DNA from: Terfezia claveryi
Lineage: Eukaryota > Ascomycota > Pezizomycetes > Pezizales > Pezizaceae
Assembly: GCA_015179025.1 (NCBI GenBank)
Contig: WHUX01000171.1
Location: forward strand, 1 to 64,000
DNA: 64,000 nt
Direction of reading: 5' to 3'
Below are positions 41,983-52,104 of the stretch, piece by piece. Below the pieces are notes generated by a model. It saw nothing but the letters and a program-made list of their open reading frames with translations. It made no database searches and was not told the DNA's origin. The position numbers and the translations under genes were made by a program. Positions within the stretch are counted from its first letter, which is position 1. The number at the start of each line of letters is the position of its first letter.

Positions 41983-44900
41983 TTATTAACACTAGTAAGG
42001 GACCTGCTCTAGGTTATTTATCTTTGTCTGCATTTTCTTTGCCTACATCTATGTCTGTTGATGAGTCTCGCCTGTTTGGCGAGCACTTTGTTGTACCTAT
42101 AACTGTCAAGTTCAATGATAAAACAGTGGTTACATCAGCTCTTATAGATTGTTGTACTTTAGGAATATCATTCATTGACTAGACCTTCGTTAGTAAAAAC
42201 TCTATACCAACCTTCAAGCTAAAGACCCTCTGCCTTCTTGATGTTATTGATAGCCACCCTATCTGTTCTGAGGCAATTACCGACCTTGCGTGCCTGCCTA
42301 GTGCCATGGGTAATCACTCGGAAGATCTTCCAATGTTCATAACCAAGCTAAAGTATTCAATTGTCCTTAGAATCCCCTGGCTTAAGATACATAATATATC
42401 AGTCAGCTTCGGATCTTACACCTTGCGATTCAACAGCCCTTATTGCAAAAAACACTGAGGAGATCCAAAAACCACTATCACTAGGCTGTATGCATTGCCA
42501 CCCCTAATAATCCACCTGACTCCGGTGGTACTCCTACCTGCACACATTAATGCCACCATTCCCCCTGTTTCTATGATATCCCCTGCCCCCACAAAACCCC
42601 TGAATATTAACTTTATTGGAGCAGGAGCCTTCGCTCATCTCACTAGGAGGCATAAGCTCAAAGTGCATACCCTTTTAATGTATAAGATCAATCTGGAAAT
42701 TGACAAGACCAGGTCCAAGGAGGAGTGGAAATCCTTGGTTCTAGATGAGTACCATGAGTTTATTGACCTGTTCTTAGAAAAAGCCGCAGAGAAGTTGGTA
42801 CCTCACTGACCATATGACTATATGATTCTACTGATAGAAGGTAAAACCCCTCCCTATGGGCCCCTCTATAGAATATCTCAGGTAGAGCTGGAAGCCCTAA
42901 AAAAGTACTTGGAGGAAAACCTTAACAAGAGCTTTATTTGCCATAGCTCCTCCCCAGCAGGTGCCCCTAGGCTGTTTATGAAGAAGTTGGACAGCTCTCT
43001 TCGGTTGTGTGTTGATTATTGTGGCCTGAACGAGATAATGGTTAAGAACAGATACCTCTTGCCCCTGATTCAGGAGACATTAGCTAGGCTATCCAAGGCG
43101 AAATGGTTCACCAAATTGTATCTGAGAAGAGCTTACAACTTGGTATGGATCGCCAAGGGGGAGGAGTGGAAAACTGCCTTCCGGACATGTTACAGCCACT
43201 TCGAGTACAACATCATGCCCTTCAGCTTAACCAATGCCCCAGCCTCTTTCCAGCACTTTATTAATGACACCCTACAGGATTTCCTGGATGTGTTCTGCAC
43301 TGCCTACCTAGATGATATCCTCATATATTCGGATACCCTAGCAGAACACAAGATCCATGTCCGACAAGTGCTGGAGAAGCTGGAACGAGTTGGGTTATAC
43401 CTGAAGCCAGAAAAGTACGAGTTCCATGTGTAGGAGGTCAAGTATCTGGAGCTGATTATCACTACCAAGGGTATCAGAATGGACCCTGCTAAGGTTGCAG
43501 CAATCCAAGAGTGGGAGACTCCAGCCAACCTCAAGGATGTATAGGCTTTTCTAGGATTCGCTAACTTTTACCGCCACTTCATATTGGGCTATTCGAGGAT
43601 TGTGGCACTGTTGACAGCCTTGACAAGAATGAAGGCAGAAGCTGGCTTACCCTCTATGATGAAAAAGGCCTTCCAATGGAACCTGGCAGCCCAGCTGGCC
43701 TTTAAGAGCCTCAAGAAGGCCTTCTGTTTAGCTCCAATCCTAGCCCACTTCGACCCCGATCAAGAATGCATTGTCAAAACTGATGCTTCCGACTATATCT
43801 CTGCAGGAATTCTGTCTCAGAACAATGACAATGGGATCCTTCACCCAGTAGCCTATTTCTCAAAGAAACACTCCCTAGCAGAGTGCAATTACAAGATCTA
43901 TAATAAGGAATTAATGGCCATTGTATGAGCGTTCAAGGAATAGAGGCCCTATCTGGAATCGGCAAAGGGGGTTATCGAGGTCCTTTCTGACCATCAAAAC
44001 CTGGAATACTTTACAACTACCAAGTTGTTGAATCGTCGGTAGGCTAGATGGTCAGAATTCCTGTCCCAGTTCAACTTCAAGATCAGATACCAGCCAGAAA
44101 AGGCTGGGGGTAAGCCAGATGCACTAACCAGGAGATCAGGAGATCTCCCTAAAAGGGGGGATGAAAGGCTAAAATACCAGAATCAGGTAGTACTGAAACC
44201 TGAAAATCTCGACCTCACAGCCAATACCCTTGCTGAAGCTAGAGCTGATTTCCTTCTATGGTTATGACAGGCATGTACGGAGGACCCCCTGATTAAGGAT
44301 ATAATTGCTACAGTGGATTCTAGACTGCATCATCACACCAAGATTTCCCTAGCTGAATGCACTACCTAGGATGGCCTCCTGTACCACCTGAATTGACTTT
44401 ATATACCTGAAGGGGAGCTGCGGATGCAACTGATTAAGGAACACCATGACACCCTAGCTGCAGGTCACCCTGGAGTGGCTAAGATGTTAGAACTACTAGC
44501 TAGACAATACGCATGGATCGACTAGTGAAAGGAGGTAGAATAGTACATATGAAACTGCCATATCTGCAAGCATGTAAAACCCACTCGTTATGCCCCTTAT
44601 GGAACCTTGAAGCTCCTGGAGATCCTAGATCGGCCCTGGCAACACCTGACTATGGACTTTGTACCTGGGTTACTGAAGGACTCGAGATTCAATACCATCC
44701 TGATGGTGGTGGATCAGTTGATAAAGATGAGGCATATTATACCTTGCCAGGATACCTGTTCCACTCCGGAGTTAGCCAACCTCTACCTCAATAATGTATT
44801 CCGGTACCATGGCCTCCCTGAATCGATCGTGTCTGACCGTGGCCCTCAGTTTACCTCAGAATTCTGGCAAGCCTTCTGTGAACTTCTGGGGATCAAAGTT

Positions 44901-45677
44901 CATCTGTCAACAGCTTACTACCTCCAGATGGATGGCCAATCGGAAATGATGAATGTGATTATAGAACAGTATCTGCAGGCCTTCGTCAGCTACCAGCAGA
45001 ACAACTAGGTTTTGTTGCTAGCAACCTGTGAATTTGTTACCAACAACCAGTTCTCCGAGTCACTGAAAACGTCCCTATTTCTGGCCAATTATGGCTGGCA
45101 CCCTTGGTTCGTAGACTCCTTAACACCTCTGCGCAAGGCTAAGGAGAATGCCCTAGTCAAGGAGTTCGCCACACAGATTTCTGAACTCCACTCTCCCCTG
45201 AAGGCTGAGTTGGGTTATGCTCAGGTCAGGCAAGCAGAATATGCCAATGGGTCTAGGTTACTGGCCCCCAAATACCAACCAGGAGACAAGGTATGGCTCT
45301 CTAGCAGACACTTCCAGACAGAACGACCCTCTCGTAAGTTGGATCACAAGTTCCTAGGCCCCTATGAGGTGTTAGCAGCTGTGGGCACTTATGCTTATCG
45401 GCTGAGGTTTCCCAAGGATATCAAGCGCCATCTGGTTGTTTATGTCTCGGAGATCGAGCCAGCCGCTGATGATCCCCTTCCCGGACAAAAGCATCCCCCA
45501 CCTCCTCTAGTAGTGATCGCAAGTGAAGAGGAGTGGGAGGTTAGGGAGGTACTGGACTCAAGAAAATACTATGGACGAGTTCAGTATAAGGTCAAGTGGA
45601 TAGGGGACGAGGAGGCTACCTGGCAACCCACAGAGGACTTGGAGAATGCACAAGACCTCATTAGCCTGTTCCACTAA
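41960..45677 (+). pseudogene. Pol of element B, broken
   Basis: Pol is readable in the -1 frame from the heptamer onward. The protease has lost its Gly (DCCTLGISF region), then come the RT with YLDDILIYS near 43305, the RNase H with [12 protein letters not shown], a zinc-binding and integrase region with SDRGPQFTSEFW near 44835, and the chromodomain with QYKVKWIGDEEATWQP near 45590. The EA-rich linker is reduced to a few residues ([10 protein letters not shown]). Many stops are TAG for CAG (for example near 43431 and 43542), fitting C-to-T change at CpA. The element cannot make its own proteins. Confidence 0.88.
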
Positions 45678-45868
45678 TAATACCTGAGAAAGCCCCGCCC
45701 AGTCAACTGATGTCATGACTCTGTGTCTTTATTATGGTTTGGAGTTAGGGTTCTTGTTTTTATCCTTGTTGTTGTTTCTACCCTTGTTGTTATTTTCTGT
45801 GTTGATTTTGCTGGTTGTCTTGCCCAGGCCTCTTAGTAGCTAGAGCTCCAGCCTAAAGGGGGGGATAG

Positions 45869-46497
45869 TGTCACAACCGTATGCTCAGTTGTCCTCGCCA
45901 TCACCTGCGAAGCAGGTGATGGGTTATTGCCATTGTTGTCTTTGTCATCACCTGCGATTACAAGTGATGAGTTATAGTTATTGTTACCTTGCTTGGCTTC
46001 CGAGATAGGGATCTTGGGAAGCTTATTTCTCCCATTGCCCTGACCGAGTTATGTATATATAGAGCCTGTCCCTCGTACTATCGTTGGATCCCCATCCAAT
46101 GTCTTATATACCCAATACAGGACCTTGCTTCTCCCAGCACTTGTGCACCTCCCTTGTGCACATCTTTGTCTCATACAAAACAACTCTGCAGTATAGCTGC
46201 CTCCCTCCGACATCTACAGCAACCACTTCCACGTGTCTCTTGTCCTTGCCTCTTGCCTTCTGAACATCCTGCCCCCCCTGACATCGTCTGTAACATCCGT
46301 GACAGGTGTCCGTAATAAGCCTAGTTTTCCTAGTCACACATGTAGTGTTCCTACATGAGTATTACCCTAGCCCTGCCTTTGCCTTGCTTCCATCCTTTCC
46401 CTAGATCACACACGTAGCGCTCCTACATGTGCAATTCCCCCTTTTCACTGCCTCAGCATACCTCTTGGTTGCCTTGTCCCCCAGAGTCTTCGTTACA
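45869..46497 (+). repeat. 3' LTR of element B
   Basis: 629 bp from TGTCACAACCG to TCGTTACA. It contains a TATA-like tatgtatatatagagcc region and a hairpin-forming word at 45899-45921. Confidence 0.9.
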
Positions 46498-46639
46498 GAC
46501 TGGTATTAATTTTTGAAAAATTTGGAAGTGGATAGTAATAGCTAAAAGTTTACTTACTCGAAAAAAGATTAGACTAGTCATATGTTGGGGATAGAATAAA
46601 TTAAATATTTTTATGAAGTAATAAAAGTAATAGTGATAG
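46498..46639. other. Short AT-rich gap between elements B and D
   Basis: 142 bp beginning with the target duplication gactg of element B; no feature seen. It may be original host sequence. Confidence 0.5.
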
Positions 46640-47274
46640 TGTAACGACGGCTCTGGAGACAAGGCGACCAAGGGATATATCGAAGCGAGGATAGGAACAA
46701 GGTGAGACATATATAAGAGCGCTATATGTGTAACTAGGAAAACGAGGCTTGTCACGGACACCTGTCAAGGATGTTACGGACAATGTTATAGGAGGTAGGA
46801 TGTTCAAAAGGTAGAGGTTAGGGTAAGATATACATAGGAATGCTATGTGTGTAATTAGGGGGCGGTTGGAATAAGGAGCAAGGGCAAGAGGCAAGAGAGG
46901 CAGAGGGCAAGGGGTAAGAGACATGAAAAGGCAGTTGCTACATATGTCAGGGGAAGGCAGCTATGCTACAAAGCTGTTCACGAGACTAGGGGGGTGTACA
47001 AAGGAGGTCCACAAGTATTAGAAGAGGCAAGGTCCTGTATTGGGTATATAAGATGTTGGATAGGGATTCAACGAGAGGGCAGAGAGAGCGCACTATATAT
47101 ACAGGCTTCCTTCCTAGCTGGCCAAGGCCACCAGAAGGATTAAGGTTTCCCGAGACCCCTTATCATAGGAGTCGAGATAAAAACAATATCCAACAGGAAA
47201 TACCAACAATAATAAGAGTCAGGTGAAATCCTGCCTGACTGTCAAAACTAGACTAGAAGAGGACGGTTATGATA
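46640..47274 (-). repeat. 3' LTR of element D
   Basis: 635 bp, plus-strand reading TGTAACGACGG...GGTTATGATA; the final TGACA has become TGATA. Related to the 629-bp LTRs of element B in reverse orientation. Confidence 0.85.
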
Positions 47275-47537
47275 CTATCCCCCCATTAGGCTCGGAGCTT
47301 TAGCGACAAAAGGCAAGGCGAAAGGAAAGGCAAAACAACAAATAGACAAAATAGGCAAGTAAAACTAATAACCTATAACACAATCCTAACACCGGAAGTA
47401 TATACCAATAATAATTATGACAACAATAGCAATAATAATAGCAACAATAACGACTCTAATAACTAATTTCTAGAATAACAAGAACATCACTAGGTGGGGC
47501 AAGGCTTCCGAGAGTATTGCTAGTGGAACAGTATGAC

Positions 47538-48042
47538 TGTAACGTGGGCTCTGGGAACAAGGCGACCAAGGGGTACGCCAGGGAGAAGGCAGAGGCTAGG
47601 GCAAGACACACGTAGGAATGCTACGTGTGTGACTAGGGGAAGGCTGGGACGGGGGGCAAGGGCAAGAGGCAAGAGGGGCAGAGGGCAAGGGACACGAGAC
47701 ACGCGGAAGCAGTTGCCGCGTGTGTCAAGGGAGGCAGCAGGACTGCAGAGTCGAGGCGAGACAAGGAGGTGCACAAGGGAGATGCACCAGCGTGGAGAGA
47801 AGCAAGGCCCTGTATTGGATATACAAGATGTTGGATAGGGATCCAACGAGAGGGCGGAGAGAGCAAGCTATATATACAGGCTTCCTTCCTAGCCAAGGCC
47901 ATCGGAAGGAATAAGGTTCCCGAGACCCCTTATCTCGGTAGCCGAGATAACAACGCTATCACCTGCGTCGCAGGTGATGAACAACGGTAACAACAACAAC
48001 AATAACGAGGTCAGACTAGGCTGGGAGGGGACGGTTGTGACA
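47538..48042 (-). repeat. 3' LTR of element C
   Basis: 505 bp, plus-strand TGTAACGTGGG...GGTTGTGACA. Contains the perfect inverted word atcacctgcgtcgcaggtgat minus its ends (47958-47978). The purine tract of the element, seen as ctatcccccctttagg, follows at 48043-48058. Confidence 0.93.
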
Positions 48043-48186
48043 CTATCCCCCCTTTAGGCTCGGAGCCCCAGCGATGGAAGGCAAGGCAACAAATGAACAA
48101 GGCGAGAAGCAAGGCAAAAAACACACAAGCAGAACAGGCGAATAACCAATAACCACAACAATTCCAATTCCGGGCCGACAAAAGCA

Positions 48187-51100
48187 TCATGGCGCAGGGC
48201 GAGGCTGTCGAGGGTAGCGCTGGTGGAACAAGTTGACCAGGTCCGGTGCATTTTCCAGGTCATCAGCGGGCTGCCAGGTCGTCTCCTCGTCCCCTAGCCA
48301 CTTAACCTTGTACTGCAAACGCCCGTACCTTCTCCGCGAGTCCAGCACTTCCTCCATCTCCCATTCCTCTTCACCTTCGATAACCACGGGAGGGGGTGGA
48401 GGGTGTTCCTGTCCTGGAAGGGGGTCCTCCGCGGCGGGCTCGATCTCGGAAACATGGACAACCGGGTGGCATTTGATGTCCTTGGGGAACCTCAATCGAT
48501 AGGCATGAGTGCCCACAGCAGCCAACACCTCGAATGGACCCAAGAACTTGTGGTCGAGCTTGCGAGATGGCCGCTCTGTCCGGAAGTGCCGGCTGGACAG
48601 CCACACCTTGTCTCCTGGCTGGTATCTGGGGGCTGGCAACCGTGATCCGTTGGCGTACTCAGCTTGCCTGGCTTGCGCATATCCCAGCTCCACTTTCAGG
48701 GTGGAGTGGAGCTCAGCGATCCCGGCTGCGAACTCCTGGACTGGGGGGTGCGCTTTTTGCAGGGGCGCCAGGGAATCCACGAATCGAGGGTGCCATCCAT
48801 AATAGGCTAGGAACGGAGAGGTTTTCGAGGACTCCGAGAATTGGTTGTTGGCGGCGAATTCACAGGTCGCCAGCAACGAAACCCAGTTATCCTGCTGGTA
48901 ATTGACAAAGGCCCGCAGATATTGCTCCATAATGGCATTCATCCTCTCCGACTGGCCGTCCGTCTGGGGGTGATAAGCCGTTGACAGCCGTACTTTGATC
49001 CCCAGAAGTTCGCAGAAGGCTTGCCAGAATTCTGAGGTAAACTGGGGGCCACGGTCGGATACGATCGATTCAGGGAGGCCATGGTATCGGAATACATTAT
49101 TGAGGTAGAGATTGGCTAACTCTGGGGCAGAGCAGGTATCCCGGCAAGGTATAACGTGCCTCATTTTTGTCAACCGATCTACCACCATCAAGATGGCATT
49201 GAACCCCGAATCCTCTGGCAACCCTGTTACGAAGTCCATTGTCAGGTGCAGCCACGGCCGATCTGGGATATCCAGAGGTTTCAGGGTCCCGTACGGGGCG
49301 TGGCGGACAGGCTTAGCACGCTTGCAAACATGGCAGTTTCGTATGTACCGCTCCACGTCCTTCCGTTGGTCAATCCAAGTGTACTCCCTGGCCAGAAGCT
49401 CTAACGTCTTGGCTTCTACAGGGTGACCTGCAACCAGGCCGTCGTGGTGTTCCTTGATCAATCGAAGGCGCAGCTCTCCTTCCGGCACATACAGCCGTTC
49501 GAGGTGGTAGAGGAGGCTTTTCTGGATGGTACACTCGGCTAGGGAGATCTTGGGGTGGCGGCGCTGGCCAGAATCCACTGCGGCGATAATTTCCTTGGCC
49601 AGGGGGTCATCCTCGTATGCCTGTCTCACCAGTTGTCGGAGGTCAGCTCTTCCATCAGCCTCAGCTTCCGCATCAGCCTCAGCTTCCGCATCAGCCTCAG
49701 CTTCCGCATCAGCCTCAGCCTCAGCTTCCGCATCAGCAAGGACATTGGCCGCCAGATCAAGGTTTTCGGGCTTCAATACCACCTGATTTTGGTATTTTAG
49801 CCTTTCATCCCCCCTTTTAGGGAGGTCACCTGATCTCCTAGTCAAGGCGTCCGGTTTGCCACCAGCCTTTCCTGGCCGGTATTTGATCTTAAAGTTGAAC
49901 CGAGAGAGGAATTCTGACCACCTGGCCTGCCGTCGGTTCAGCAGCTTGGTGGTTGTAAAATACTCAAGGTTTTTGTGGTCAGAAAATACCTCGATGATCC
50001 CCTTGGCTGACTCCAGATGTGGCCTCCATTCTTCGAACGCTCGCACGATGTCCATCAGCTCTTTGTCATAGATCTCGTAGTTGCACTCAGCTGGGGAGTG
50101 CTTTTTCGAGAAGTAGGCCACGGGGTGGAGGATTCCGTTGACATACTGAGACAAGATCCCCGCGGAGACATAGTCGGAGGCGTCAGTCTCCATGATACAT
50201 TCGCTGTCCGGATCGAAATGGGCCAGGATCGGTGCTGAGCAGAAGGCTTCCTTGAGGTTCTGGAAGGCCAACTGAGCTTCTGGATTCCACTGGAAGGCCT
50301 TTTTCGTTGTCGGATGTGAGCCAGCTTCTATTTTCGAGCCAGCTTCTACCTTCGAGCCAGCTTCTACCTTCGTTTTCGTCAAGGCCGTCAGGGGTGCCGC
50401 AATCCGTGAGTATCCCAAGATGAACCGGCGGTAAAAGTTGGCAAATCCTAGAAAGGCTTGCACATCCTTCAAGTTGGCCGGGGTTTCCCACTCCTGGATT
50501 GCGGCAACTTTGGCAGGATCCATCCGGATGCCTTCCGTGGTGATGATCAACCCCAGATATTTGACCTCCTGCACATGAAACTCGCATTTCTCGGGCTTGA
50601 GGTATAGTCCGGCTTGCTCCAGCTTTTCCAACACCTGCCGGACATGAATCTTGTGTTCTGCTAGGGTATCTGAATAGATCAAGATATCGTCGAGGTAAGC
50701 CGTGCAGAACACATCCAAGAAGTCTTGGAGGGTATCGTTAATAAAGTGCTGGAAAGAGGCCAGGGCATTGGTTAATCCAAAGGGCATGACATTGTACTCG
50801 AAGTGGCCATAACGAGTTCGGAAGGCCGTTTTCCACTCCTCCCCCTCGGCAATCCTTACCAGGTTGTATACCCCTCTCAAATCCAGTTTGGTGAACCATT
50901 TGGCCTTGGAAAGCCTGGCTAATGTCTCCTGGATTAGAGGTAGGGGATACCTGTTCTTGACCGTTATCTCGTTCAGCCCCCGATAGTCCACACATAGCCT
51001 AAGAGAGCCATCCGATTTCTTGACGAATAGCACCGGGGCACCCGCTGGAGAAGAGCTATGGCGAATGAAGCTCTTGTTGAGGTTTTCCTCCAAGTACTTC

Positions 51101-52035
51101 TTCAAAGCTTCCAGCTCCAACCGGGACATTCCGTAGAGGGGCCCATAGGGGGGGGTCTTACCCTCTATCAGCGGAATAGTATGGTCATATGGCCGGTGGG
51201 GTGCGAGCTTTTCTGCGGCCTTCTCCGAGAACAGGTCGATGAATTCGTGGTATTCGTCCGGTACCATAGACTTCCACTCCTCCTTCGACCGTGTCTTATT
51301 AATCTCCAGGTTCACCTCGTGTATGGACAGGGCATGAGCCTTCAGCTTGTGCCTTCTAGTAAGGTAAGCGAAAGCCCCTGCCCCGATAAAGTTAACATTC
51401 AGAGGTTTTTGGGGGCCAGGGGGGACCGGGGGCACAGGGGGAACCGGGGGCACAGGGGGAACCGGGGGCATAGGAGGGGCAGGGGGCACGGGAGAATTAG
51501 CGGCATTGATGTGTACGGACTGGTGAGCCACCTGGGTTGGGTGGATTATCGGGGGTGGCAAGGCACACAGCCCAGTAACGGTGGCCTTCGGATTCCCGCA
51601 GTGTTTTTTGCAAAACTGGCTGTTAAACTGCAGGGTATAAGAGCCGAAGCTGACCGATACATCGTGCATTCTAAGCCATGGGATTCCGAGGACAATTGGA
51701 TACTTGAGCTTTGTAACGAACATAGGGAGGCTTTCGGAGTGGTCCCCAATCTGGGCAGGAGTACAGGCGAGGTCGGTAATGGCTCCAGAAGAGATAGGTC
51801 GGCCGTCAATGACATCAAGGAGGCGGGGGGTCTTGAGCTTAGAGGTGGGTATGGCATGCTTACTGACAAAGGTCTGGTCGATGAAGGCAATTCCTGAGGC
51901 TCCACAGTCTACAAGGGCAGAAGTGACGAGTGTTTTACCATTGAAAGATATCGTGATAGGTACAACAAAATGCTCACCAAAAAGGCGAGCCTCGTCAACA
52001 GACATAGACAAAGAAGGAACAGAAAAAGTGGACAA
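48187..52035 (-). CDS. pol: Pol polyprotein of chromovirus C (protease, RT, RNase H, integrase, chromodomain)
   Basis: 1282 codons as tracked from the TTG at 52035, open further back to the gag TGA at 52105. Protease: D43 in VDCGASG. A PPVPPVPP linker precedes the RT, which has YLDD at 447-450. RNase H begins near [14 protein letters not shown] linker with five or so EAEAD units follows, then the HHCC zinc region ending CHVCKR, and the integrase with D934, D994 and E1030, giving the exact D-x35-E spacing. The C-terminal chromodomain (RLQYKVKWLGDEETTWQP) would guide insertion to marked chromatin (family knowledge). An 18-bp word is tripled as KVEAGS-KVEAGS-KIEAGS, single in element A. All visible catalytic residues are present. 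Translation probably needs recoding from gag. Confidence 0.93.
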   Translation of the reverse strand: MSTFSVPSLSMSVDEARLFGEHFVVPITISFNGKTLVTSALVDCGASGIAFIDQTFVSKHAIPTSKLKTPRLLDVIDGRPISSGAITDLACTPAQIGDHSESLPMFVTKLKYPIVLGIPWLRMHDVSVSFGSYTLQFNSQFCKKHCGNPKATVTGLCALPPPIIHPTQVAHQSVHINAANSPVPPAPPMPPVPPVPPVPPVPPVPPGPQKPLNVNFIGAGAFAYLTRRHKLKAHALSIHEVNLEINKTRSKEEWKSMVPDEYHEFIDLFSEKAAEKLAPHRPYDHTIPLIEGKTPPYGPLYGMSRLELEALKKYLEENLNKSFIRHSSSPAGAPVLFVKKSDGSLRLCVDYRGLNEITVKNRYPLPLIQETLARLSKAKWFTKLDLRGVYNLVRIAEGEEWKTAFRTRYGHFEYNVMPFGLTNALASFQHFINDTLQDFLDVFCTAYLDDILIYSDTLAEHKIHVRQVLEKLEQAGLYLKPEKCEFHVQEVKYLGLIITTEGIRMDPAKVAAIQEWETPANLKDVQAFLGFANFYRRFILGYSRIAAPLTALTKTKVEAGSKVEAGSKIEAGSHPTTKKAFQWNPEAQLAFQNLKEAFCSAPILAHFDPDSECIMETDASDYVSAGILSQYVNGILHPVAYFSKKHSPAECNYEIYDKELMDIVRAFEEWRPHLESAKGIIEVFSDHKNLEYFTTTKLLNRRQARWSEFLSRFNFKIKYRPGKAGGKPDALTRRSGDLPKRGDERLKYQNQVVLKPENLDLAANVLADAEAEAEADAEAEADAEAEADAEAEADGRADLRQLVRQAYEDDPLAKEIIAAVDSGQRRHPKISLAECTIQKSLLYHLERLYVPEGELRLRLIKEHHDGLVAGHPVEAKTLELLAREYTWIDQRKDVERYIRNCHVCKRAKPVRHAPYGTLKPLDIPDRPWLHLTMDFVTGLPEDSGFNAILMVVDRLTKMRHVIPCRDTCSAPELANLYLNNVFRYHGLPESIVSDRGPQFTSEFWQAFCELLGIKVRLSTAYHPQTDGQSERMNAIMEQYLRAFVNYQQDNWVSLLATCEFAANNQFSESSKTSPFLAYYGWHPRFVDSLAPLQKAHPPVQEFAAGIAELHSTLKVELGYAQARQAEYANGSRLPAPRYQPGDKVWLSSRHFRTERPSRKLDHKFLGPFEVLAAVGTHAYRLRFPKDIKCHPVVHVSEIEPAAEDPLPGQEHPPPPPVVIEGEEEWEMEEVLDSRRRYGRLQYKVKWLGDEETTWQPADDLENAPDLVNLFHQRYPRQPRPAP
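49650..49740 (-). repeat. 18-bp coding repeat in pol linker of element C
   Basis: Copies of cagcctcagcttccgcat encode ADAEAE units between RNase H and integrase. The same spot has fewer copies in A, almost none in B and a longer diverged run in D. Confidence 0.8.
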
Positions 52036-52094
52036 GGACAGATGACCTGATGCAGGTCCCTTGCTAGTGTCAGTGACTAGGCAAGGGACAGGGC

Positions 52095-52101
52095 TTTTCC
52101 C
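52095..52101 (-). promoter_or_regulatory. GGGAAAA slippery heptamer at the gag/pol junction (element C)
   Basis: Minus strand GGGAAAA. The same heptamer is at 39017-39023 (element A, minus) and 41958-41964 (element B, plus). In A and B the gag frame reads it as G-GGA-AAA, the classic -1 frameshift arrangement, and pol is open in the -1 frame. Confidence 0.65.
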
Positions 52102-52104
52102 GAC

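Larger units (their letters stand above)
32864..46497 (+). mobile_element. Ty3/gypsy chromovirus B, decayed, with element A nested in its 5' LTR
   Basis: The 5' LTR is 32864-33410 plus 40680-40761 (547 + 82 = 629 bp) and the 3' LTR is 45869-46497 (629 bp), so the two match in length once element A and its target duplication are removed. Outer flanks are aactg and gactg, a 5-bp target duplication with one change. A purine tract (aaaggggggg) precedes the 3' LTR. The body has gag and pol in plus orientation with many TAG stops. Confidence 0.9.

Noticed and set aside
47520..47846. Open frames of about 100 codons inside LTRs (also at 53259-53675, 33396-33647, 40086-40463)
   Set aside because: They follow LTR sequence and are shared by all LTR copies regardless of the neighbouring gene; treated as chance frames.
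51058..51897. 279-codon plus-strand frame
   Set aside because: Antisense to pol of element C; no independent motif.
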